NCBI GenBank assembly: GCA_032717465.1
Contig: CM064667.1
Location: 152,501-216,500 of the forward strand
Direction: 5' to 3'
Length of the DNA stretch: 64,000 nucleotides
DNA from: Coenobita brevimanus
Taxonomy: Eukaryota; Arthropoda; Malacostraca; Decapoda; Coenobitidae
Made by a program: the position numbers and the translations under genes. Within the stretch, counting starts at the first letter, position 1; the number at the start of each line of letters is the position of its first letter. The notes beneath the pieces are model-generated. The model made no database searches. It was not told the origin of the DNA and saw only the letters and a list, made by a program, of their open reading frames with translations. Shown here in pieces: positions 1-9,900 of this stretch.

Positions 1-629
1 TGTTTAGTGATAAAGTGGACGGGCGTTTGAACCGATTGTGAGGCACGAGTGTTGTTGGCGTCAATTCATAAGCTGGTGGTTAGATTTTGCTGGATTTTCC
101 CGCCAATGTCCTCCTGCCTGTGATCTATCGCCTTGTTCCCACTGCACCCACCAAAGGTATGCTGTTTGACTTTATTGTGTACCCATTTTACTCTGACTTG
201 GCCTAAAATTTCCATCTCTCCAACTTGAATACTGAGTTGTAGCAATAGTTTAATACTAGAATATGTAAGTCACAAAAAAGTGCTATTGAATAGGAGCCGT
301 AGTGTTGCCCTTTTCTGCCAATGACCCATGTGAAGTAAGCGGCAAAAGGACGAAAATCTGGGTCAAGTTACCCTGAAAAAAGTAGTATAATTCAGGATAC
401 TATGATATTCTAGGAAGTTGTGGACAGATGAGAGTTATTTGTGGTTTGGAATAGCGAGACAGGCAGAAAGAAAGACACAGAGACAGAAGACAGACAGACG
501 CAAGGCAAGGAGACAGCAAAGGGTAGAAGAAGCGTGGCGTTATTTTGAGTGAAGTTGACTTCATAGCACATTACATTATATTTGTGCCGCAACTTTAATA
601 GCATATCTTCTTATGTATAACCAAGGTAT
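1..629. repeat. Left flank of the satellite; near-identical copy at 61847-62476
   Basis: Mixed-composition sequence without a convincing gene. It matches 61847 onward at a constant offset of 61846 for about 600 bp, with only scattered substitutions (for example near positions 22 and 139). A purine-rich stretch with GACAGACAGAC-type short repeats lies around 440-540. A 64-codon minus-strand frame at 410-604 is present in both copies, but it covers that low-complexity stretch and shows no domain, so I do not call it a gene. The junction with the satellite is close to 630. Confidence 0.8.
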
Positions 630-3600
630 AGGTAATGGAGGGGTTGATAGGGGAGTAGTAGGTTAGCATTGAAAGGTAAGATAAGGAAAAGTATGGTGGG
701 GTTGTCTGGGGCTGAATCAGGTAATGAAGGAGTTGACAGGGGAGTGGTGGGGTAGTACTGAAAGGAAAGACAGGGTAGTGGATGGTGGGGATGGGTGGGG
801 TTGAATCAGAAAATCGTAGGGTTGAGAGGGGAGTAGTGGGGTGGTATTGAAAGGTGAGGTTCGGCTGAACATGGTGGGACTGAGTGGGATTGAATGGGGT
901 AATGGTGGGGTTGAGCGAAGAAGAGAAGGGTTAAATGCAAATGTGAGGTTGGGTAGTGTGTGGTGGGGTTGAGTGGGGTTAAATTGTTTAATAGTGGGGT
1001 TCAACAGGGAGAAGTAGGGTAGAACTGACAGGGGAGGAGAAGTAGAGTATAGGGAAGTTGGGTGGGGATGAGTCCGGTAATGGTGGGGTTGAGAGGGGAG
1101 TAGTGGGGTAGTTTTGAAAAATGAGGTTGGGTAGAGCATGGAAGAGAATGACAGGGTAAAATGGGGTTATGGTGGGGTTGAGGGAGAAAGGGTGGGATGA
1201 TATTTAAAGATGAGATTGGGTAGTGTATGGTTGGGTTGAGTAGGGTTGAATCGATTAATGGTGGGGTTGACTGGGTAGGAGGGGGGTCAAATTCAGACGC
1301 GGGGTAGGGTAGAGTATGATGGGGTGGGGTGGGGATGAATGGGGTAATGGTGGATTTAAGGAAGGAGGAGTTGGGTAGTGTTGATAGTTGAGAGAGGGTA
1401 GAGTATGGTGGGGTTTAGTGGGATTGAAAAAAATAATGGTGGGGTTGAGGGAGAAAGGGTGGGGTTGTATTGAAAGGTGAGGTAGGATAGAGTATGGTGG
1501 GGTTGGGTGGGATTGAATGGGACAATGGTGGGGTTGATGGAGGAGTGGTGGGGTAATATTGAAAGGTGAGGTAGGGTAGAGTGTAGTGGGGTTGTGTGGT
1601 AATGATTGGGATTATGATGGGGTTGAGCGGAGAGGAGTGGGGTACAATTGAAAGATGAGGTAAGGTAGAGTATTGTGGGGTTGGGTAGGGTTGAATCGAT
1701 TAAAGATGGGGGTGAGAGAAGAGGCGTGATGTAAATCTGAAAGTTGAGGTAGGGTAGGGTATGGTGGGGTTGAGTGAGGTTGAGTGGGGAAATGGTGGGG
1801 TTAAGGGAGGAGGATTGAGGTAGAATTGGAAGTAGAGTAGGCTAAAGTGAGATGGGGTTGAGTTGGGTTGAATGGGGGACTGGTGGGGTTTAGCAGGGAA
1901 AGGTTAGTTCAAACTGATTGGTGAGGTTGGGTAGCGTGTAATGGGTTTGAATGGGGTTGAATCAGCTACTAGTGGGGTTGAGGGAGGAGGTGTAGGTTAA
2001 ACTAAAAGTGAGGTAGGGTAGAGTAAGGTGGGGTTGGGTGGGGTTGAATGGGATAATGGTAGGGATGAGCAGGAAGTACAGGGCTGAGGATTGCAGAGGA
2101 GGTAGGGCAGAACACATTGGGGCTGAGTGGGGTTGATTGGGGTAATGGTTGGGTTGAGAGGAAAGTAGTGGGGTAGAATTGAAAGGTGAGGTTCGGTAGG
2201 GTATGAAGGAGTTGAGTGGGGGTGAATAGGATAATGGTGGGGTTGAGAGGGGTGAATTGGGGTCAACCTGAAAGGTGATGTAGGGTAGAGTATAGTGAGC
2301 TTGGATGGGGTTGATTGGGGTTATGGTGGGGTTGAGCGGAGAAGAGTTGGGTAAAATTGAAATATGAGGTAGGGTAGAGTATTGTGGTTTTGAATAGGGT
2401 TGAATCGATTAATGGTGGGGTTGAGAGGAGAGAAGTGATGAAATCTGAAAGGTGAGGTAATGTAGGGTAGGGTGGGGTTGAGTGAGGTTAAGTGGGGAAA
2501 TGGGTGGGTTCGTGGAGGAGGAGTGAGGTAAAACTGGAATGAGAATAGACTAGAGTGAGATGGAGTTGAATTCTGTTGAATGGGGGACTGGTGGGGTTGA
2601 GCGGGGAAAGGTTAATTCAAACTGATTAGTGAGGTTGGGTAGCGTGTAATGGGTTTGAATGGCTGGGTCGAATGGAGTTATGGTGGGGTTGAGGGAGGAG
2701 GTGGAGGTTAAATTAAACGTGAGGTAGGGTAGAGTATGATGGGGTTGGGTGGGGTTGAATAAGGTAATGGTGGGGATGAGCAGGAAGTACAGGGGTGAGG
2801 TTGGCAGAAGAGGTAGAGTAGAACACAGTGGGGCTGAGTGGGGTTGATTGGGGTAATGGTGGGGTTGAGAGGAAAGTAGTGGGGTAGAATTGAAAGCTGA
2901 GGTTCGGTAGGGTATGAAGGAGTTGAGTGGGGGTGAATGGGGTAAAGGTGGTGTTGAGTGGGGGGAAGGTTAGCTAAAACTGAAACGCGAGGTAGGGTAG
3001 AGCGTGGTGGGGTTGGGTGGAGTTGAACCGAGATATGGTGGGGTTTAGTGGGAAATAATGAGGTGAGGTTTGCAGATGAGGTAGGGTAAAGTAAGGTGTG
3101 TTGACTGGGGTAGAATCAGGTAATGGACGGGTTGATAGGGGAATAGTGGGGTAGTATTGAAAGGTAAGATAAGGAAGAGTATGGTGGGGTTGACAGGTTG
3201 AATCAGATAATGGTGGGGTTGAGAGGGGAGTAGTGGGGTGGTATTGAATGGTGAGGTTGGGTAGAACATGGTGGGACTGAGTGGGGTTAAATGGGGTGAT
3301 GGTGGGGTTGAGCGAAGAGGAATGGTGTACATATGAAAGGTGAGGTAGGGTAGAGTATGGTGGGGTTCAATGGGGATGAATGAGGTAATGGTGGGGTTGA
3401 GGGAGAAAGGGTGGGGTAATATTGAAAGGTGAGGTAGGGTGGAGTATGGTGGGGTTGAATGAGGATGAATCGGTTAATGTTGGGGTTGAGAGGGGTGGAG
3501 TGGGGTCAAACTGAAAGGTAAGGTACATTAGAATATAGTGAGCTTGGATGGGGTTGATTGGGGTTATGGTGGGGTTGAGCGGAGAGGAGTGGGGTAAAAT

Positions 3601-3791
3601 TGAAAGATGAGGTAAGGTAGAGTATTGTGGGGTTGGGTAGGGTTGAATCGATTAATGGTGGGGCTGAGAGGAGAGGAGTGATATAAATCTGAAAGATGCT
3701 GTTCGGTAGGGTATGGTGTGGTTGAGTGAGGTTGAGTGGGGAAATGGTGGGGTTAAGGGAGGAGGAGTGAGGTAAAATTGGAAGAAGAGTA
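630..3791 (+). repeat. 89-bp G-rich satellite array, segment 1
   Basis: Tandem monomers built around the box ATGGTGGGGTTGAG, with GGGG runs every few bases and almost no C on the + strand. It belongs to the same array as 6936-12468 and 21127-50225 and was split by a LINE at 3792. The part from about 2500 to 3791 is a close paralog of 46960-48250 (constant offset about 44459). It has a small foreign patch around 2661-2690 that matches the variant seen near 27093 and 29900. No gene is supported in it. Confidence 0.95.
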
Positions 3792-3820
3792 AAAATAAAA
3801 TAATAATAAATAACTTTATT
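3792..3820 (-). terminator. LINE 3' tail with poly(A) signal
   Basis: On the sense strand an AATAAA hexamer (complement of 3815-3820) is followed by a short A/T tail made of TTATT-type units up to the satellite junction at 3792. Such short simple-repeat tails, in place of a long poly(A), are known for CR1-like elements. This supports the 3' end being complete. Confidence 0.55.
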
Positions 3821-3969
3821 TCCACTAAGCAGTGGTTATTAATAAAGATACATGTTCCGATACAGTACAATGAAAACATGAAAAATCAATACATATGAAG
3901 ACAAATTTAGAGCAAAATAAAATCTAAATTGGGATTTTTATCTTGCAAATGCATCCAAGGTATTTCAAG

Positions 3970-5961
3970 TCATATAACACTTTTGTCTCCCATAAGAAAA
4001 CACAGCAGCCTAGATTTGAATAATGGTAGGCTACTGGCGTTGGTTATTAAAGCAGGCAATTCATTCCAGAGCTTCGGGCCCAGTACAGTGAGTGATTTGG
4101 CACCAGTGCTAGTGTGGACTCTTGGTACATATAGGCTATTTTGTTGTCTGGTTACACTTCCAGTCACGTTATGCACAGAAGCAAAGGACATAAACCATTC
4201 AGGGTACACACCATGCAGTATCTTATACATAGTACAGTATGTATCAAATGCATGCTTTTGTTTAATATTTAGCCATTTTAACTCTTTCAGGACGGGAGAA
4301 ACATGATCGTATTTCCTCATTCCACCTACAGCAACTTTAGCAGCAAAGTTCAATAGTTTCTGGGCACTGTGTATAAGAGTTCCGTTGGTTGTACCCCATA
4401 TCCTAATACAATAATTAATCAAGCTCAACACAAGAGCTTGAATTATGATTATACGAGTCTGTTTCTGGAAATTGTCACTTAATCGATTTATATACATCAA
4501 TGTCCCCATGACTTTTTTATTTAACTCATTAATATGCACATCAAAGCTCATATACTTATCAATATAAAGACCTAAATTTTTTACATGACTACTAGGAGTG
4601 ATGTTATTGCCATCAAACTTTACAGTTGCATTAGCAGGTATACGTGATAGGAGTTGTTGATTTCCAATAAAAATACATTGAGTTTTATTTGGGTTAATCA
4701 TGAGACCATTCCTAAGAAAATACTGATTAGCTTTGACAAGGGTTTCTTCAGTCTTAGTGATAAGATCCTCCAGATTATTTATAGTACCTGTATGAAGGAA
4801 TTGTGTATCATCAGCATATTGTGTTAATATACAGTCATTTAAATAAGTTGATATGTCATTTACGTAGATATTGAATAAAAGTAGACCTAGAATTGAACCT
4901 TGTGGGACCCCATAAGTTACATTCTGCTTTGTAGATACGACATCATTTAATCAAACAGACTGAGTTCTGTTACTAATGTAACTGTTAATCCAAAACGAAT
5001 CAATTTTTACCTTGGCACATTTATCTATGAGGATGTCATGGCTAACACTATCAAAAGCTTTAGAGAGGTCACACAAAGTTAACAGAGATATTTTCTTTTG
5101 GTCCATATTGTCATAAATTTCATCTGTTATAACAGTAAGAGCAGTCTCAGTAGAAAGCTTTGATCGGAAACCATGCTGAGTGTTAGATAAAAGTCTCTTT
5201 GTTTCTAAAAAGTTTAATAGTTGATTAGCAACTACCTTTTCTAATATTTTAGAAACAGTAGGTAATAGTGAGATGGGCCTATAATTATTAACATTGTTGA
5301 TATCACCTGTTTTGAAGACGGGGACAACCAATGCGTGTTTCCATGTCGTAGGGAATATACCAGTTGTGATAGAGGTGTTAACGATACAAGTTAAGTAAAA
5401 CACAATGACGTAAAGTGCGTCTTTGATGAAGCGAAGAGATATGCCATCAGAGCCATATGAACTACTTTCCTTGAGACTTTTAACTGTAAGGACTATCGTA
5501 TTGGTGTCCACAGGCTGAGGTCTAAAGTATTCATCTTCTGTAAGGCTTGTTAGAGGCATGTCAAATTGATTGTTAGCAAGGTTTTGTTGCGTCTTATCGT
5601 ATGTAGATTTACCAACGTTTGCAAAAAATCTATTAAATTCTTCTGCTTTCTCATCTTTATTTTCAAAGTTCTGATTATTAGATTTTTTATTCTTTCCTGG
5701 AACAATTTCCCTGATGACCTTCCAAGTAGCAGCAGTATCACCTTTAGTACTGTTAAATTGATTATGATAATGTTCAGCCTTTGACTGGCTAATAAGGACC
5801 TTTACATTTTTCTTTTCGGTTTTATACTGCTGTTGCAATTCAGTATTATATCTATCAGTTTTTAGCTTTTTCTGAATGTAATTTCTATTCATAATAGCTT
5901 GGCGTATTTCATCATTAAACCACGGAGAGAAAGGTCTAGTAACATTTTTGGTACGGTGCAC
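3970..5961 (-). pseudogene. LINE ORF2 reverse transcriptase part, interrupted by a stop
   Basis: One reading frame runs from about 5961 to the stop at 3970. It starts with the linker after the endonuclease (PWFNDEI near residue 13) and enters the RT domain with GSDGIS (170-174), NYRPISLLP (226-234), TQHGF (261-265) and CDLSKAFDSV (297-306, first catalytic Asp). An in-frame TGA at 4951-4953 breaks it; a CGA codon hit by a CpG transition would be the simplest origin. The same frame then continues with YGVPQGS and the catalytic YADD box (4807-4818), and with a thumb and C-terminal region (FNAAKVAVGG-like, LWNELP) at 4701-3970. The 5' end of this frame has no ATG, because the ORF is really continuous with the endonuclease across a one-base break near 5950. 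No RNase H domain is visible. The RT identity is certain; the protein is not functional as it stands. Confidence 0.92.
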
Positions 5962-6787
5962 AGGTGTTTAGACATTCCGTAATAGTGTTAGTAAGTATGT
6001 CTACTTGCACATTTATGTCATCAGTAAAGAAAACCTGATTTAAAATATCACACTGCTGAAGTAAACAGGAACAAAGGGCATCACTATTATAATTGCCAAG
6101 GTGACGAAAAGTTCTGGTAACAGGTGTGCGTTTTGGTTTGCTAATGTTCACCTTGGCAGTAATCAGGTCATGATCTGCAATGATATGAGGTATTACATCA
6201 TGCGAGATTATGATGTCAGGTTTATTAGTTATAATTACATCGAGTAGAGTGGCTGATGTAGGTGTAACCCTAGTTGGTTTATCAATTATTTGGGTTAATT
6301 TATTGTTTCTGATAATATGCCTAAGCTTACTTCCAGCTGAGAGAAGGTCATCATTAAAATCGTCAAGAATGAAAATGATCTTCTTCCGCAGAATCATTAG
6401 TCTAAAGATCTCCTGAATATAATCAACGGATAAAACAGTCGCTTTAGGGTGTCTGTACACACAACCAACAATAACAGAAGGCAACTTACGACACTGTACA
6501 GTTAGCCAAATATCCTCGATTCCAGGTTGTTTTGGAATATTTACATCAAGTACAGTGGAACCTAAAGTGTCTTTAACATAGATACAGACACCAGCACCAC
6601 GACCATTGTCATGTCTAAAAATCTTATAGTTAGGAATATCTACAAACTCATTCGGGGTGATGGGAAGAAGCCAGGTTTCGCTCACACATAAAATATCGAC
6701 ATTTCTTTCATACATGAGTAACTTAATTTCATCAAGATTTGATAGTAATGACTGAGCATTAATATGTTCAATAATTAGAAAATTCTT
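5936..6787 (-). pseudogene. LINE ORF2 endonuclease (EEP family) domain
   Basis: The open frame reads INAQSL, then SETWL (residues 12-16 counted from the ATG at 6715), GAGVCIYVK (40-48), CVYRHPK (85-91), LLDVIITN (157-164) and ADHDLI (180-185). This is the order of the AP-like endonuclease of LINEs that nicks the target DNA. The usual GDFN box reads DDFND here (118-122), a substitution at a conserved position. The frame is lost at the junction with the RT, near 5936-5961, where two frames overlap for about 25 bases, so a one-base indel separates endonuclease from RT. It lies directly downstream of the ORF1 remnant. Confidence 0.9.
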
Positions 6788-6835
6788 TTTAGTTACTGAA
6801 GGAGTCCCACCGGCTGTTTCTTCTTCGCCAAACCC

Positions 6836-6935
6836 CTATGTGTTGTAATATCTACATAGTCGGCTCTTATGGCCCAGGGCGTGGCAGTTACCACATACAA
6901 GTTTATGGTCATATCTGCAGGTTGACAGTCTGTGA
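6836..6935 (-). pseudogene. LINE ORF1 (gag-like) C-terminal remnant with zinc knuckle
   Basis: The sense frame ending at the TAG at 6836-6838 contains CGNCHALGHKSRLC (complement of 6854-6895), a CX2CX4HX4C knuckle that binds nucleic acid in the ORF1 proteins of Jockey/CR1-type LINEs. Everything upstream is missing: satellite resumes at 6936, so the element was truncated here during insertion. ORF1 ends about 50 bases before the open frame of the endonuclease. Confidence 0.75.
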
Positions 6936-9900
6936 TTGAATTGGGTTGAATGGGGGACTGGTGTGGTTGAGCGAGGAACCGTTCGTTCAAACTGATTGAT
7001 GAGGTTGGGTAGCGTGTAATGGATTTGAATTAGGTTGAATCAGCTACTACTGGGTTTGAGAGGGGAAGTGGGGGTTAAAGTGAAAGAAGAGGTAAGGTAG
7101 AGTATGGTGGAGTTGGGTGGGGTTGAATGGGGTAATGGTGGGTTTGAAGGAGGAGGAGGGTAATATTGAGAGGTAGGGTAGGCTGGGGTATGGTGGAAGT
7201 GAGAGAGGTTTAATCAGGTAATAGTGCGGTTGAGTAGGGAAAGGTAAGTTAGAACTCACTGCTGCCGTGGAGTACCATATAGTGGGGTTGGATGGGGTTG
7301 ACCCGAGTAACGGTGGGGTTGAGTGGGATGTACTGGGGTGGGGTTTGCACGAGAGGTAGGTTAGAATATGGTGGGGATGGGTGGGGTTGAATGGGGTTAT
7401 TGTGGGGTTGAGATGGAAGTGCTTGGGTGTAGTTAGTAGGTGAGACTGGGTAGAGTATGGTGAGGATGGGTGGGGTTGAATCTGTTAATGGTGGGGTTAA
7501 GCGTGAATCAAGGGATAAAAATAGAAGTTTGTGGTAGGCTGGGGAACGGTGGGGTTGGGTGGGGTTGAATGGGATAATGGTGGGGTTGAGCAGAGACGAG
7601 TGGGGTAAAATTGATAGATGAGGGAAGGTAGAGTATTGTGGATTGGGTAGGGTTGAATCGATTAATGGCGGGGTTGAGAGGAGAGGAGTGGTGTAAATCT
7701 GAAAGGTGAGGTAGGGTAGTGTATGAAGGGGTTGACTGAGGTTGAGTGGGGGAATGGTCGGGTTAAGGGAGGAGGAGTGAGATATAATTGCAAGTAGAGT
7801 AGGCTAGAGTGAGATGGGGTTGAGTTGGATTGAATGGGGGACTGGTGGGGTTGTGCGGGGAAAGGTTAGTTAAAACTGATTTCTGAGGTTGGGTAGCGTG
7901 TAATGCGGTTGAGTGGGGTTGAATCAGATAATAGTGGGGTTGAGGAAGGTGGAGTGGAGTTTAATTGAAAGATGAGGTGGGGTAGAGTATGGTAGGGTTG
8001 GGTGGGGTTGATCCAAGAAATGGTGGGGTTGAATGGGAAGTACTGGGGTGACGTTTATAGATGAGGTAGGGTAAAGTAAGGTGGGTTTGACTGGGGCTGA
8101 ATCAGGTAATAGAGGGGTTGATAGGGGAGTAGTAGGGTAGCATTTAAAGGTAAGATAAGGAAGAGTATGGTGGGGTTGTCTGAGGTTGAATCAGGTAATG
8201 GAGTGGTTGACAGGGGAGTGGTGGGGTAGTACTGAAAGGAAAGATAGGGTAGAGGATGGTGGGGATGGGTGGGGTTGAATCAGATAATGGTTGGGTTGAG
8301 AGGGGAGTAGTGGGGTGGTATTGAAAGGTGAGGTTCGGTAGAACATGGTGGGACTGAGAGGGATTGAATGGGGTAATGATGGGGTTGAGCGAAGAAGAGA
8401 AGGGTAAAATGCAAATGTGAGGTTGGGTAGAGTGTGGTGGGGTTGAGCGGGGTTAAATTGGTTAATAGTGGGGTTCAACAGGGAGAAGTAGGGTAGAATC
8501 GACAGGGGAGGAGAAGTAGAGTGTAGTGGAGTTGGGTGGGGATGAGTCGGGTAATGGTGGGGTTGAGAGAGGAGTGGTGGTGTAGTTTTGAAAGATGAGG
8601 TTGGGTAGAGCATGGAAGAGAATGGCAGGGTAGAATGGGGTTATGGTGGGGTTGAGGGAGAAAGGGTGGGATGATATTCAAAGATGAGATTGAGTAGTGT
8701 ATGGTGGGGTTGAGTGGGGTTGAATCGATTAATGGTGGGGTTGACTAGGAAAGAGGGGGGTAAAATTCAGACGTGGGGTAGGGTAGAGTATGATGGGGTG
8801 GGGTGGGTTTGAATGGGGTAATGGTGGGGTTAAGGAAGGAGGAGTTGGGTAGTGTTGATAGTTGGGAGAGGATAGAGTATGGTGGGGTTTAGTGGGGTTG
8901 AATGAGGTAATGGTACGATCGAGGGAGATAGGGTGGGGTACTACTGAAAAACGAGATATGGTAAAGTATGGTGTGGTTTAGTGGGGTTGAAAAAAATAAT
9001 GGTGGGGTTGAGGGAGAAAGGGTGGGGTTGTATTAAGGGGTGGGGTTGTATTGAGAGAGGTGAGGTAGGATAGAGTATGGTGGGGTTGGGTGGAGTTGAG
9101 TGGGGCAATGGTTGGGCTGAGGGAGGAGTGGTGGGGTAATATTGAATAGTGAGGTATTGTAGAGTGTGGTGGGGTTGTGTGGGGTTGATTGGAATATGGT
9201 GAGGTTCAGTGGAGAGGAGTGAGATAAAATTGAAAGATGAGGTAAGGTAGAGTATTGTGGGGTTGGGTAGGATTCAATCGATTAATGATGGGGGTGAGAG
9301 GAGAGGAGTGATGTAAATCTGAAAGGTGAGGTAGGGTAGGGTATGGTGGGGTTGAGTGAGGTTGAGTGAGGAAATGGTCGGGTTAAGGGAGGAGGAGTGA
9401 GGTAGAATTGGAAGTAGAGTAGGCTAGAGTGAGATGGGGTTGAGTTGGGTTGAATGGGGGACTGGTGGGGTTGAGCAGGGAAAGGTTAGATATACTGATT
9501 GGCGAGGTTGGGTAGCGTGTAATGGGTTTGAATGGGGTTGAATCAGCTACTGCTGGGGTTGAGGGAGGAGGTGTAGGTTAAAGTAAAAGTGAGGTAGGGT
9601 AGAGTATGGTGGGGTTGGGTGGGGTTGAATGGGGTAATGGTGATGATGAGCAGGAAGTATAAGGGTGAGGTTTGCAGAGGAGGTAGGGCAGAACACAGTG
9701 GGGCTGAGTAGGGTTGATTGGGGTAATGGTGGGGTTGAGAGGAAAGTAGTGGGGTAGAATTGAAAGGTGAGGTTCGGTAGGGTATGATGGAGTTGAGTGG
9801 GAGTGAATGGGGTATAGGTCGTGTTGAGTGGGGGGAAGGTTAGCTAAAATTGAAACGTGAGGTAGGGTAGAGCGTGGTGTAATTGAGTGGAGGTGAACCG

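Larger units (their letters stand above)
3792..6935 (-). mobile_element. 5'-truncated non-LTR retrotransposon (CR1/Jockey-like LINE)
   Basis: In sense orientation (- strand) it carries the end of ORF1 with a CCHC knuckle, an apurinic-type endonuclease, a reverse transcriptase and a short AT-rich 3' tail. The limits are set by comparison with the paralogous empty satellite site at 48240-48285: left flank identity ends at 3791 and right flank identity resumes at 6936. The 18 bases present at the empty site (48251-48268) are missing here and there is no target-site duplication. The 5' end is cut inside ORF1. The coding part has a frame break near 5950 and an in-frame stop at 4951-4953, so this copy is dead. 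The clade (CR1, L2 or Jockey) is not settled by eye. Confidence 0.9.

Noticed and set aside
630..3791. Telomere or subtelomere repeat
   Set aside because: G-rich strand bias is telomere-like, but there is no TTAGG or TTAGGG tandem array, and the unit is 89 bp.
8320..8350. CENP-B-box-like TTCGGTAGAACATGG in some monomers
   Set aside because: The TTCG and the central A fit, but the required CGGG half is absent (ATGG), so the match is not better than chance in this composition.
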